NCBI RefSeq assembly: GCF_031143425.1
Contig: NW_027150019.1
Span: 88,377-152,376, forward strand
Source of the DNA: Pleurodeles waltl
Lineage: Eukaryota; Chordata; Amphibia; Caudata; Salamandridae
Direction of reading: 5' to 3'
DNA length: 64,000 nucleotides
A program made the position numbers and the translations under genes. Of the stretch, positions 1 through 12,397 are shown piece after piece. Under the pieces are notes generated by a model. The model was not told the origin of the DNA, did not search any database, and saw only the letters and a program-made list of their open reading frames with translations. How positions within the stretch are numbered: position 1 is the first letter of the stretch; every line of letters begins with the position of its first letter.

Positions 1-861
1 GTGACTTTGCCCCCTTGGAGCCTAATGTCGAAAACAGCTGCCTGGAGGTTGCAAATGGGCCAGGGACATTGCAGGCCCAGTGCTGGCACTGTGAGGGTGC
101 TTGTCTGCGGTTTTAAAGCACGTAAAGTGTTCTTTTTTTTCCACTTCCATCCAGGGGGAAAACCGGGAATCTTACACTACTTGGAGCTCCGTAGCCCTGG
201 GTAGAAGGAGTGACTTTGCCCCCTTGGAGCTGAAACACCCATAATGTGTAAAATAGCTGCCTGGAAGGTTGCAAATGGCCCAGGGACATTGCAGGCCCAG
301 TGCTGACACTGTGAGGGTGCTTGTGTACCGTTTTGAACCACGAAAAATGATCTTTTTTTCCACTTCCATCAAGGGGGGAAACCTGGAATCTTACCCTACT
401 TGGAGCTCCGTAGCCCTGGGTAGAAGGAGTGACTTTGCCCCCTTGGAGCCTAATGTCGAAAACAGCTGCCTGGAGGTTGCAAATGGGCCAGGGACATTGC
501 AGGCCCAGTGCTTGCACTGTGAGGGTGCTTGTGTGCGGTTTTAAAGCACGTAAAGTGTTCTTTTTTTCCCCCCACTTCCATCCAGGGGGGAAACCTGGAA
601 TCTTACACTACTTGGAGCTCCGTAGCCCTGGGTAGAAGGAGTGACTTTGCCCCCTTGGAGCTGAAACACTCATAATGTGTAAAATAGCAGCCTGGAAGGT
701 TGCAAATGGGCCAGGGACATTGCAGGCTCAGTGCTGGCACTGTGAGGGTGCTTGTGTGCGGTTTTAAAGCACGTAAAGTGTTCTTTTTTTTCCCACTTCC
801 ATCCAGGGGGAAAACCTGGAATCTTACCCTACTTGGAGCTCCGTAGCCCTGCGTAGAAGGA

Positions 862-1070
862 GTGACTTTGCCCCCTTGGAGCCTAATGTCGAAAACAGCT
901 GCCTGGAGGTTGCAAATGGGCCAGGGACATTGCAGGCCCAGTGCTGAAGCTGTGAGGGTGCTTGTGTACCGTTTTGAAGCACGTAAAGTGTTCTTTTTTC
1001 TCCACGTCCATCCAGGGGGAAAACCTGGAATCTTACCCTACTTGGAGCTCCGTAGCCCTGGGTAGAAGGA
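862..1070 (+). repeat. Representative A-type monomer (209 bp)
   Basis: A-type monomers read GGAGCCTAATGTCGAAAAC followed by AGCTGCCTGGAG. Compared with B-type they lack about 10 bp after GGAGC and one G in CTGGAGG/CTGGAAGG. This example ends with the tract TTCTTTTTTCTCCACGTCC before ATCCAG. Typical A spacing is 209 bp (862 to 1071 to 1280) and reaches 212 bp when the T tract is longer. Start and strand are conventions, because a satellite has no natural first base. Confidence 0.95.
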
Positions 1071-2138
1071 GTGACTTTGCCCCCTTGGAGCCTAATGTCG
1101 AAAACAGCTGCCTGGAGGTTGCAAATGGGCCAGGGACATTGCAGGCCCAGTGCTGACGCTGTGAGGGTGCTTGTGTACCGTTTTGAAGCACGTAAAGTGT
1201 TCTTTTTTCTCCACTTCCATCCAGGGGGAAAACCTGGAATCTTACCCTACTTGGAGCTCCGTAGCCCTGGGTAGAAGGAGTGACTTTGCCCCCTTGGAGC
1301 CTAATGTCGAAAACAGCTGCCTGGAGTTTGCAAATGGGCCAGGGACATTGCAGGCCCAGTGCTGACGCTGTGAGGGTGCTTGTGTACCGTTTTGAAGCAC
1401 GTAAAGTGTTCTTTTTTTCCAACTTCCATCCAGGGGGAAATCCTGGAATCTTACCCTACTTGGAGCTCCGTAGCCCTGGGTAGAAGGAGTGACTTTGCCC
1501 CCTTGGAGCTGAAACACCCATAATGTGTAAAATAGCTGCCTGGAAGGTTGCAAATGGCCCAGGGACATTGCAGGCCCAGCGCTGACACTGTGAGGGTGCT
1601 TGTGTAACATTTTGAAGCACGTAAAGTGTTCTTTTTTTTTCCACTTCCATCCAGGGGTAAAACCTGGAATCTTACCCTACTTGGAGCTCCGTAGCCCTGG
1701 GTAGAAGGAGTGACTTTTCCCCCTTGGAGCCTAATGTCGAAAACAGCTGCCTGGAGGTTGCAAATGGGCCAGGGACATTGCAGGCCCAGTGCTGACGCTG
1801 TGAGGGTGCTCGTGTACCGTTTTGAAGCACGTAAAGTGTTCTTTTTTCTCCACTTCCATCCAGGGGGAAAACCTGGAATCTTACCCTACTTGGAGCTCCG
1901 TAGCCCTGGGTAGAAGGAGTGACTTTGCCCCCTTGGAGCTGAAACACCCATAATGTGTAAAATAGCTGCCTGGAAGGTAGCAAATGGCCCAGGGACATTG
2001 CAGGCCCAGTGCTGACACTGTGAGGGTGCTTGTGTACAGTTTTGAAGCACGTAAAGTGTTCTTTTTTCTCCACTTCCATCCAGGGGGGAAACCTGGAATC
2101 TTACCCTACTTGGAGCTCCGTAGCCCTGGGTAGAAGGA

Positions 2139-2359
2139 GTGACTTTGCCCCCTTGGAGCTGAAACACTCATAATGTGTAAAATAGCAGCCTGGAAGGTTG
2201 CAAATGGGCCAGGGACATTGCAGGCTCACTGCTGGCACTGTGAGGGTGCTTGTGTGCGGTTTTAATGCACGTAAAGTGTTCTTTTTTTCCCCACTTCCAT
2301 CCAGGGGGAAAACCTGGAATCTTACCCTACTTGGAGCTCCGTAGCCCTGGGTAGAAGGA
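2139..2359 (+). repeat. Representative B-type monomer (221 bp)
   Basis: B-type monomers read GGAGCTGAAACAC, then CCATAATG or TCATAATG, then TGTAAAATAGC and AGCCTGGAAGG or TGCCTGGAAGG. This example carries the CTCACTGCTGGCAC and GTGCGGTTTTAATGCACG variants, which recur in the monomer at 9250 and so help identify the 7,111-bp duplication. B-type lengths vary from 219 to 223 bp, mostly through the number of T and C residues in the polypyrimidine tract. Confidence 0.95.
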
Positions 2360-3014
2360 GTGACTTTGCCCCCTTGGAGCTGAAACACCCATAATGTGTA
2401 AAATAGCTGCCTGGAAGGTTGCAAATGGGCCAGGGACATTGCAGGCCCAGTGCTGACACTGTGAGGGTGCTTGTGTACGGTTTTGAAGCACGTAAAATGT
2501 TCTTTTTTTTTCCCCACTTCCATCCAGGGGGAAAACCTTGAATCTTACCCTACTTGGAGCTCCGTAGCCCTGGGTAGAAGGAGTGACTTTGCCCCCATGG
2601 AGTTGAAACACTCATAAGGTGTAAAATAGCAGCCTGGAAGGTTGCAAATGGGCCAGGGACATTGCAGGCCCAGTGCTGACACTGTGAGGGTGCTTGTGTA
2701 CAGTTTAAAAGCACGTAAAGTGTTCTTTTTTTTCCACTTCCATCCAGGGGGAAAACCTGGAATCTTACCCTACTTGGAGCTCCGTAGCCCTGGGTAGAAG
2801 GAGTGACTTTGCCCCCTTGGAGCCTAATGTCGAAAACAGCTGCCTGGAGGTTGCAAATGGGCCAGGGACATTGCAGGCCCAGTGCTGGCACTGTGAGGGT
2901 GCTTGTGTACGGTTTTGAAGCACGTAAAATGTTCTTTTTTTTTCCCCACTTCCATCCAGGGGGAAAACCTTGAATCTTACCCTACTTGGAGCTCCGCAGC
3001 CCTGGGTAGAAGGA

Positions 3015-3652
3015 GTGACTTTGCCCCCTTGGAGCCTAATGTCGAAAACAGCTGCCTGGAGCTTGCAAATGGGCCAGGGACATTGCAGGCCCAGTGCTGA
3101 CGCTGTGAGGGTGCTTGTGTACCGTTTTGAAGCACGTAAAGTGTTCTTTTTTCTCCACTTCCATCCAGGGGGAAAACCTGGAATCTTACCCTACTTGGAG
3201 CTCCGTAGCCCTGGGTAGAAGGAGTGACTTTGCCCCCTTGGAGCCTAATGTCGAAAACAGCTGCCTGGAGGTTGCAAATGGGCCAGGGACATTGCAGGCC
3301 CAGTGCTGACACTGTGAGGGTGCTTGTGTACAGTTTAAAAGCACGTAAAGTGTTCTTTTTTTTCCACTTCCATCCAGGGGGAAAACCTGGAATCTTACCC
3401 TACTTGGAGCTACGTAGCCCTGGGTAGAAGGAGTGACTTTGCCCCCTTGGAGCTGAAACACTCATAATGTGTAAAATAGCTGCCTGGAAGGTAGCAAATG
3501 GCCCAGGGACATTGCAGGCCCAGTGCTGACACTGTGAGGGTGCTTGTGTACAGTTTTGAAGCACGTAAAGTGTTCTTTTTTCTCCACTTCCATCCAGGGG
3601 GAAAACCTGGAATCTTACCCTACTTGGAGCTCCGTAGCCCTGGGTAGAAGGA
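3015..3652. repeat. A-A-B block, copy 1 of 3
   Basis: A 638-bp run of three monomers (3,015, 3,224, 3,433) in which the second carries GTACAGTTTAAAAGC and ends GGAGCTACGTAGCC instead of GGAGCTCCGTAGCC. The same run is at 6,464-7,101 (offset 3,449) and, as part of the 7,111-bp duplication, at 10,126-10,763. The GGAGCTAC change removes the SacI site, so it marks this block. Confidence 0.85.
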
Positions 3653-6463
3653 GTGACTTTGCCCCCTTGGAGCCTAATGTCGAAAACAGCTGCCTGGAGG
3701 TTGCAAATGGGCCAGGGACATTGCAGGCCCAGTGCTGACACTGTGAGGGTGCTTGTGTACCTCTTTGAAGCACGTAAAGTGTTCTTTTTTTTCCACTTCC
3801 ATCCAGGGGGAAAACCTGGAATCTTACCCCACTTGGAGCTCCGTAGCCCTGGGTAGAAGGAGTGACTTTTCCCCCTTGGAGCCTAATGTCGAAAACAGCT
3901 GCCTGGAGCTTGCAAATGGGCCAGGGACATTGCAGGCCCAGTGCTGACACTTTGAGGGTGCCTGTGTACCGTTTTGAACCACGAAAAATGATCTTTTTCT
4001 CCACTTCCATCCAGGGGGAAAACCTGGAATCTTACCCTACTTGGAGCTCCGTAGCCCTGGGTAGAAGGAGTGACTTTGCCCCCTTGGAGCTGAAACACTC
4101 ATAATGTGTAAAATAGCAGCCTGGAAGGTTGCAAATGGGCCAGGGACATTGCAGGCTCAGTGCTGGCACTGTGAGGGTGCTTGTGTGCGGTTTTAAAGCA
4201 CGTAAAGTGTTCTTTTTTTTCCCACTTCCATCCAGGGGGGAAAACCTGGAATCTTACCCTACTTGGAGCTCCGTAGCCCTGGGTAGAAGGAGTGACTTTG
4301 CCCCCTTGAAGCTGAAACACCCATAATGTGTAAAATAGCTGCCTGGAAGGTTGCAAATGGGCCAGGGACATTGCAGGCCCAGTGCTGACACTGTTTGGGT
4401 GCTTGTGTGCGGTTTTAAAGCACGTAAAGTGTTCTTTTTTCCCCACTTCCATCCAGGGGGAAAACCTGGAATCTTACCCTACTTGGAGCTCCGTAGCCCT
4501 GGGTAGAAGGAGTGACTTTGCCCCCTTGGAGCTGAAACACTCATAATGTGTAAAATAGCTGCCTGGAAGGTTGCAAATGGCCCAGGGACATTGCAGGCCC
4601 AGTGCTGACACTGTGAGGGTGCTTGTGTACAGTTTTGAAGCACGTAAAGTGTTCTTTTTTCTCCACTTCCATCCAGGGGGAAAACCTGGAATCTTACCCT
4701 ACTTGGAGCTCCGTAGCCCTGGGTAGAAGGAGTGACTTTGCCCCCTTGGAGCCTAATGTCGAAAACAGCTGCCTGGAGCTTGCAAATGGGCCAGGGACAT
4801 TGCAGGCCCAGTGCTGACACTGTGAGGGTGCTTGTGTACAGTTTAAAAGCACGTAAAGTGTTCTTTTTTCTCCACTTCCATCCAGGGGGAAAACCTGGAA
4901 TCTTACCCTACTTGGAGCTCCGTAGCCCTGGGTAGAAGGAGTGACTTTGCCCCCTTGGAGCTGAAACACTCATAATGTGTAAAATAGCTGCCTGGAAGGT
5001 TGCAAATGGCCCAGGGACATTGCAGGCCCAGTGCTGACACTGTGAGGGTGCTTGTGTACAGTTTTGAAGCACGTAAAGTGTTCTTTTTTCTCCACTTCCA
5101 TCCAGGGGGAAAACCTGGAATCTTACCCTACTTGGAGCTCCGTAGCCCTGGGTAGAAGGAGTGACTTTGCCCCCTTGGAGCCTAATGTCGAAAACAGCTG
5201 CCTGGAGGTTGCAAATGGGCCAGGGACATTGCAGGCTCAGTGCTGGCACTGTGAGGGTGCTTGTGTGCGGTTTTAAAGCACGTAAAGTGTTCTTTTTTTC
5301 CCACTTCCATCCAGGGGGAAAACCTGGAATCTTACCCTACTTGGAGCTCCGTAGCCCTGGGTAGAAGGAGTGACTTTGCCCCCTTGGAGCTGAAACACCC
5401 ATAATGTGTAAAATAGCAGCCTGGAAGGTTGCAAATGGCTCAGGGACATTGCAGGCCCAGTGCTGACACTGTGAGGGTGCTTGTGTACAGTTTTGAAGCA
5501 CGTAAAGTGTTCTTTTTTCTCCACTTCCATCCAGGGGGAAAACCTGGAATCTTACCCTACTTGGAGCTCCGTAGCCCTGGGTAGAAGGAGTGACTTTGCC
5601 CCCTTGGAGCTGAAACACCCATAATGTGTAAAATAGCTGCCTGGAAGGTTGCAAATGGCCCAGGGACATTGCAGGCCCAGCGCTGACACTGTGAGGGTGC
5701 TTGTGTAACATTTTGAAGCACGTAAAGTGTTCTTTTTTTTTTCCACTTCCATCCAGGGGTAAAACCTGGAATCTTACCCTACTTGGAGCTCCGTAGCCCT
5801 GGGTAGAAGGAGTGACTTTTCCCCCTTGGAGCCTAATGTCGAAAACAGCTGCCTGGAGGTTGCAAATGGGCCAGGGACATTGCAGGCCCAGTGCTGACAC
5901 TGTGAGGGTGCTTGTGTGCGGTTTTAAAGCACGTAAAGTGTTCTTTTTTTTTTCCACTTCCATTCAAGGGGAAAACCTGGAATCTAACCCTACTTGGAGC
6001 TCCGTAGCCCTGGGTAGAAGGAGTGACTTTGCCCCCTTGGAGCTGAAACACCCATAATGTGTAAAATAGCAGCCTGGAAGGTTGCAAATGGGCCAGGGAC
6101 ATTGCAGGCTCACTGCTGGCACTGTGAGGGTGCTTGTGTACAGTTTAAAAGCACGTAAAGTTTTCTTTTTTTCCAACTTCCATCCAGGGGGAAATCCTGG
6201 AATCTTACCCTACTTGGAGCTCCGTAGCCCTGGGTAGAAGGAGTGACTTTGCCCCCTTGGAGCTGAAACACCCATAATGTGTAAAATAGCTGCCTGGAAG
6301 GTTGCAAATGGCCCAGGGACATTGCAGGCCCAGCGCTGACACTGTGAGGGTGCTTGTGTAACATTTTGAAGCACGTAAAGTGTTCTTTTTTTTTCCACTT
6401 CCATCCAGGGGGAAAACCTGGAATCTTACCCTACTTGGAGCTCCGTAGCCCTGCGTAGAAGGA

Positions 6464-7101
6464 GTGACTTTGCCCCCTTGGAGCCTAATGTGGAAAACAG
6501 CTGCCTGGAGCTTGCAAATGGGCCAGGGACATTGCAGGCCCAGTGCTGACGCTGTGAGGGTGCTTGTGTACCGTTTTGAAGCACGTAAAGTGTTCTTTTT
6601 TCTCCACATCCATCCAGGGGGAAAACCTGGAATCTTACCCTACTTGGAGCTCCGTAGCCCTGGGTAGAAGGAGTGACTTTGCCCCCTTGGAGCCTAATGT
6701 CGAAAACAGCTGCCTGGAGGTTGCAAATGGGCCAGGGACATTGCAGGCCCAGTGCTGACACTGTGAGGGTGCTTGTGTACAGTTTAAAAGCACGTAAAGT
6801 GTTCTTTTTTTTCCACTTCCATCCAGGGGGAAAACCTGGAATCTTACCCTACTTGGAGCTACGTAGCCCTGGGTAGAAGGAGTGACTTTGCCCCCTTGGA
6901 GCTGAAACACTCATAATGTGTAAAATAGCTGCCTGGAAGGTAGCAAATGGCCCAGGGACATTGCAGGCCCAGTGCTGACACTGTGAGGGTGCTTGTGTAC
7001 AGTTTTGAAGCACGTAAAGTGTTCTTTTTTCTCCACTTCCATCCAGGGGGAAAACCTGGAATCTTACCCTACTTGGAGCTCCGTAGCCCTGGGTAGAAGG
7101 A
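6464..7101. repeat. A-A-B block, copy 2 of 3
   Basis: Same three-monomer run as 3,015-3,652, including GGAGCTACGTAGCC near 6,855. Its private differences are TAATGTGGAAAACAG (TGG instead of TCG) near 6,490 and CTCCACATCC near 6,602. Beyond 7,102 the order diverges from copy 1 (a B-type rather than an A-type monomer follows). Confidence 0.85.
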
Positions 7102-7972
7102 GTGACTTTGCCCCCTTGGAGCTGAAACACTCATAATGTGTAAAATAGCAGCCTGGAAGGTTGCAAATGGGCCAGGGACATTGCAGGCCCAGTGCTGACA
7201 CTGTTTGGGTGCTTGTGTGCGGTTTTAAAGCACGTAAAGTGTTCTTTTTTTCCCCACTTCCATCCAGGGGGAAAACCTGGAATCTTACCCTACTTGGAGC
7301 TCCGTAGCCCTGGGTAGAAGGAGTGACTTTGCCCCCTTGGAGCTGAAACACTCATAATGTGTAAAATAGCTGCCTGGAAGGTTGCAAATGGCCCAGGGAC
7401 ATTGCAGGCCCAGTGCTGACACTGTGAGGGTGCTTGTGTACAGTTTTGAAGCACGTAAAGTGTTCTTTTTTCTCCACTTCCATCCAGGGGGAAAACCTGG
7501 AATCTTACCCTACTTGGAGCTCCGTAGCCCTGGGTAGAAGGAGTGACTTTGCCCCCTTGGAGCTGAAACACTCATAATGTGTAAAATAGAAGCCTGGAAG
7601 GTCGCAAATGGGCCAGGGACATTGCAGGCTCAGTGCTGGCACTGTGAGGGTGCTTGTGTGCGGTTTTAAAGCACGTAAAGTATTCTTTTTTTTCCCACTT
7701 CCATCCAGGGGGAAAACCTGGAATCTTACCCTACTTGGAGCTCCGTAGCCCTGCGTAGAAGGAGTGACTTTGCCCCCTTGGAGCCTAATGTCGAAAACAG
7801 CTGCCTGGAGGTTGCAAATGGGCCAGGGACATTGCAGGCCCAGTGCTGAAGCTGTGAGGGTGCTTGTGTACCGTTTTGAAGCACGTAAAGTGTTCTTTTT
7901 TCTCCACGTCCATCCAGGGGGAAAACCTGGAATCTTACCCTACTTGGAGCTCCGTAGCCCTGGGTAGAAGGA

Positions 7973-10846
7973 GTGACTTTGCCCCCTTGGAGCCTAATGT
8001 CGAAAACAGCTGCCTGGAGGTTGCAAATGGGCCAGGGACATTGCAGGCCCAGTGCTGACGCTGTGAGGGTGCTTGTGTACCGTTTTGAAGCACGTAAAGT
8101 GTTCTTTTTTCTCCACGTCCATCCAGGGGGAAAACCTGGAATCTTACCCTACTTGGAGCTCCGTAGCCCTGGGTAGAAGGAGTGACTTTGCCCCCTTGGA
8201 GCCTAATGTCGAAAACAGCTGCCTGGAGGTTGCAAATGGGCCAGGGACATTGCAGGCCCAGTGCTGACGCTGTGAGGGTGCTTGTGTACCGTTTTGAAGC
8301 ACGTAAAGTGTTCTTTTTTCTCCACTTCCATCCAGGGGGAAAACCTGGAATCTTACCCTACTTGGAGCTCCGTAGCCCTGGGTAGAAGGAGTGACTTTGC
8401 CCCCTTGGAGCCTAATGTCGAAAACAGCTGCCTGGAGTTTGCAAATGGGCCAGGGACATTGCAGGCCCAGTGCTGACGCTGTGAGGGTGCTTGTGTACCG
8501 TTTTGAAGCACGTAAAGTGTTCTTTTTTTCCAACTTCCATCCAGGGGGAAATCCTGGAATCTTACCCTACTTGGAGCTCCGTAGCCCTGGGTAGAAGGAG
8601 TGACTTTGCCCCCTTGGAGCTGAAACACCCATAATGTGTAAAATAGCTGCCTGGAAGGTTGCAAATGGCCCAGGGACATTGCAGGCCCAGCGCTGACACT
8701 GTGAGGGTGCTTGTGTAACATTTTGAAGCACGTAAAGTGTTCTTTTTTTTTCCACTTCCATCCAGGGGTAAAACCTGGAATCTTACCCTACTTGGAGCTC
8801 CGTAGCCCTGGGTAGAAGGAGTGACTTTTCCCCCTTGGAGCCTAATGTCGAAAACAGCTGCCTGGAGGTTGCAAATGGGCCAGGGACATTGCAGGCCCAG
8901 TGCTGACGCTGTGAGGGTGCTCGTGTACCGTTTTGAAGCACGTAAAGTGTTCTTTTTTCTCCACTTCCATCCAGGGGGAAAACCTGGAATCTTACCCTAC
9001 TTGGAGCTCCGTAGCCCTGGGTAGAAGGAGTGACTTTGCCCCCTTGGAGCTGAAACACCCATAATGTGTAAAATAGCTGCCTGGAAGGTAGCAAATGGCC
9101 CAGGGACATTGCAGGCCCAGTGCTGACACTGTGAGGGTGCTTGTGTACAGTTTTGAAGCACGTAAAGTGTTCTTTTTTCTCCACTTCCATCCAGGGGGGA
9201 AACCTGGAATCTTACCCTACTTGGAGCTCCGTAGCCCTGGGTAGAAGGAGTGACTTTGCCCCCTTGGAGCTGAAACACTCATAATGTGTAAAATAGCAGC
9301 CTGGAAGGTTGCAAATGGGCCAGGGACATTGCAGGCTCACTGCTGGCACTGTGAGGGTGCTTGTGTGCGGTTTTAATGCACGTAAAGTGTTCTTTTTTTC
9401 CCCACTTCCATCCAGGGGGAAAACCTGGAATCTTACCCTACTTGGAGCTCCGTAGCCCTGGGTAGAAGGAGTGACTTTGCCCCCTTGGAGCTGAAACACC
9501 CATAATGTGTAAAATAGCTGCCTGGAAGGTTGCAAATGGGCCAGGGACATTGCAGGCCCAGTGCTGACACTGTGAGGGTGCTTGTGTACGGTTTTGAAGC
9601 ACGTAAAATGTTCTTTTTTTTTCCCCACTTCCATCCAGGGGGAAAACCTTGAATCTTACCCTACTTGGAGCTCCGTAGCCCTGGGTAGAAGGAGTGACTT
9701 TGCCCCCATGGAGTTGAAACACTCATAAGGTGTAAAATAGCAGCCTGGAAGGTTGCAAATGGGCCAGGGACATTGCAGGCCCAGTGCTGACACTGTGAGG
9801 GTGCTTGTGTACAGTTTAAAAGCACGTAAAGTGTTCTTTTTTTTCCACTTCCATCCAGGGGGAAAACCTGGAATCTTACCCTACTTGGAGCTCCGTAGCC
9901 CTGGGTAGAAGGAGTGACTTTGCCCCCTTGGAGCCTAATGTCGAAAACAGCTGCCTGGAGGTTGCAAATGGGCCAGGGACATTGCAGGCCCAGTGCTGGC
10001 ACTGTGAGGGTGCTTGTGTACGGTTTTGAAGCACGTAAAATGTTCTTTTTTTTTCCCCACTTCCATCCAGGGGGAAAACCTTGAATCTTACCCTACTTGG
10101 AGCTCCGCAGCCCTGGGTAGAAGGAGTGACTTTGCCCCCTTGGAGCCTAATGTCGAAAACAGCTGCCTGGAGCTTGCAAATGGGCCAGGGACATTGCAGG
10201 CCCAGTGCTGACGCTGTGAGGGTGCTTGTGTACCGTTTTGAAGCACGTAAAGTGTTCTTTTTTCTCCACTTCCATCCAGGGGGAAAACCTGGAATCTTAC
10301 CCTACTTGGAGCTCCGTAGCCCTGGGTAGAAGGAGTGACTTTGCCCCCTTGGAGCCTAATGTCGAAAACAGCTGCCTGGAGGTTGCAAATGGGCCAGGGA
10401 CATTGCAGGCCCAGTGCTGACACTGTGAGGGTGCTTGTGTACAGTTTAAAAGCACGTAAAGTGTTCTTTTTTTTCCACTTCCATCCAGGGGGAAAACCTG
10501 GAATCTTACCCTACTTGGAGCTACGTAGCCCTGGGTAGAAGGAGTGACTTTGCCCCCTTGGAGCTGAAACACTCATAATGTGTAAAATAGCTGCCTGGAA
10601 GGTAGCAAATGGCCCAGGGACATTGCAGGCCCAGTGCTGACACTGTGAGGGTGCTTGTGTACAGTTTTGAAGCACGTAAAGTGTTCTTTTTTCTCCACTT
10701 CCATCCAGGGGGAAAACCTGGAATCTTACCCTACTTGGAGCTCCGTAGCCCTGGGTAGAAGGAGTGACTTTGCCCCCTTGGAGCCTAATGTCGAAAACAG
10801 CTGCCTGGAGGTTGCAAATGGGCCAGGGACATTGCAGGCCCAGTGC
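7973..10846. repeat. Duplicated 14-monomer block, copy 2
   Basis: Second copy of the 862-3,735 block at an offset of 7,111 bp. Its first monomer (7,973) is a hybrid. Its 5' part has GCTGACGCTGTG like the next monomer, while its 3' part keeps the CCACGTCC variant of monomer 862. That is what an unequal exchange inside a monomer would leave. The match ends within monomer 10,764, where the variable block becomes GTGCGGTTTTAAAGC instead of GTACCTCTTTGAAGC. Confidence 0.88.
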
Positions 10847-11700
10847 TTGCACTGTGAGGGTGCTTGTGTGCGGTTTTAAAGCACGTAAAATGTTCTTTTT
10901 TTCCCCACTTCCATCCAGGGGGAAAACCTGGAATCTAACCCTACTTGGAGCTCCGTAGCCCTGGGTAGAAGGAGTGACTTTTCCCCCTTGGAGCTGAAAC
11001 ACTCATAATGTGTAAAATAGCAGCCTGGAAGGTTGCAAATGGGCCAGGGACATTGCAGGCCCAGTGCTTGCACTGTGAGGGTGCTTGTGTGCGGTTTTAA
11101 AGCACGTAAAATGTTCTTTTTTTCCCCACTTCCATCCAGGGGGAAAACCTGGAATCTTACCCTACTTGGAGCTCCGTAGCCCTGGGTAGAAGGAGTGACT
11201 TTTCCCCCTTGGAGCTGAAACACTCATAATGTGTAAAATAGCAGCCTGGAAGGTTGCAAATGGGCCAGGGACATTGCAGGCTCACTGCTGGCACTGTGAG
11301 GGTGCTTGTGTACAGTTTAAAAGCACGTAAAGTGTTCTTTTTTGTCCACTTCCATCCAGGGGGAAAACCTGGAATCTAACCCTACTTGGAGCTCCGTAGC
11401 CCTGGGAAGAAGGAGTGACTTTGCCCCCTTGGAGCCTAATGTCGAAAACAGCTGCCTGGAGGTTGCAAATGGGCCAGGGACATTGCAGGCCCAGTGCTTG
11501 CACTGTGAGGGCGCTTGTGTGCGGTTTTAAAGCACGTAAAATGTTCTTTTTTCCCCCACTTCCATCCAGGGGGAAAACCTGGAATCTTACCCTACTTGGA
11601 GCTCCGTAGCCCTGGGTAGAAGGAGTGACTTTTCCCCCTTGGAGCCTAATGTCGAAAACAGCTGCCTGGAGCTTGCAAATGGGCCAGGGACATTGCAGGC
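10574..11700. repeat. Short segment matching the end of unit U0
   Basis: Matches 23,473 to about 24,570 at an offset of 12,899 bp. The order is A (10,764), B (10,974), B (11,195), A (11,415, with GGGAAGAAGG just before it and GAGGGCGCTTG inside), then the start of A (11,625). Within monomer 11,625 it changes to matching 26,0xx instead (offset 14,357). It thus looks like the tail of a preceding higher-order unit joined to U0 by an exchange that dropped 1,458 bp, including one expected MITE. Confidence 0.8.
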
Positions 11701-12397
11701 CCAGTGCTGACACTGTGAGGGTGCTTGTGTACAGTTTTGAAGCACGTAAAGTGTTCTTTTTTTTCCACTTCCATCCAGGGGGAAAACCTGGAATCTAACC
11801 CTACTTGGAGCTCCGTAGCCCTGGGTAGAAGGAGTGACTTTGCCCCCTTGGAGCTGAAACACCCATAATGTGTAAAATAGCTGCCTGGAAGGTTGCAAAT
11901 GGCCCAGGGACATTGCAGGCCCAGTGCTGACACTGTGAGGGTGCTTGTGTACAGTTATGAAGCACGTAAAGTGTTCTTTTTTCTCCACTTCCATCCAGGG
12001 GGAAAACCTGGAATCTTACCCTACTTGGAGCTCCGTAGCCCTGGGTAGAAGGAGTGACTTTGCCCCCCTTGGAGCTGAAACACCCATAATGTGTAAAATA
12101 GCAGCCTGGAAGGTTGCAAATGGGCCAGGGACATTGCAGGCCCAGTGCTGACACTGTGAGGGTGCTTGTGTACAGTTTGAAGCACGTAAAGTGTTCTATT
12201 TTCTCCACTTCCATCCAGGGGGAAAACCTGGAATCTTACCCTACTTGGAGCTCCGTAGCCCTGGGTAAAAGGAGTGACTTTGCCCCCTTGGAGCCTAATG
12301 TCGAAAACAGCTGCCTGGAGGTTGCAAATGGGCCAGGGACATTGCAGGCCCAGTGCTGGCACTGTGAGGGTGCTTGTGTGCGGTTTTAAAGCACTTA

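Larger units (their letters stand above)
862..3735. repeat. Duplicated 14-monomer block, copy 1
   Basis: This block matches 7,973 to about 10,846 at a constant offset of 7,111 bp. Private variants seen in both copies support this: TTTTAATGCACG (2,262 and 9,373), GCCCCCATGGAGTTG (about 2,592 and 9,703), CATAAGGTGTAAAATAG (about 2,613 and 9,724) and GGTGCTCGTGTACC (about 1,806 and 8,917). Just upstream, monomers 641 and 862 instead pair with 7,543 and 7,764 (offset 6,902), so the second copy has gained one A-type monomer. Confidence 0.9.
1..10573. repeat. Left array segment, MITE-free, mixed A/B order
   Basis: About 49 monomers in an irregular A/B order. It holds no MITE and does not follow the 13.5-kb unit seen further right. 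It has its own larger repeat: monomers from 862 to about 3,735 recur from 7,973 to about 10,846 at an offset of 7,111 bp. A smaller block at 3,015-3,652 recurs at 6,464 and 10,126. It is therefore a different domain of the same satellite, perhaps a more distal or differently homogenised part of the array. No other feature was seen in it. Confidence 0.9.

Noticed and set aside
862..1065. Many plus-strand frames of 60-98 codons beginning at the GTG of the monomer start
   Set aside because: They recur once per monomer, end in the next monomer at GTAGAAGG, and overlap equally open frames on the other strand. They are by-products of the repeat.
862..1070. CENP-B box
   Set aside because: The GTTTTCGACATTAGG reading of the minus strand fits only the first bases (TTCG) and fails at the A and CGGG positions.
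862..1070. SINE or tRNA-derived unit with pol III A and B boxes
   Set aside because: No convincing B box (GGTTCGANNCC) was seen. The T tract lies inside the monomer and there is no terminal A-rich tail or target duplication around monomers.
862..1070. Octamer-like TTGCAAAT as a transcription factor site
   Set aside because: It is one base off ATGCAAAT and is present only because every monomer has it. There is no promoter context.
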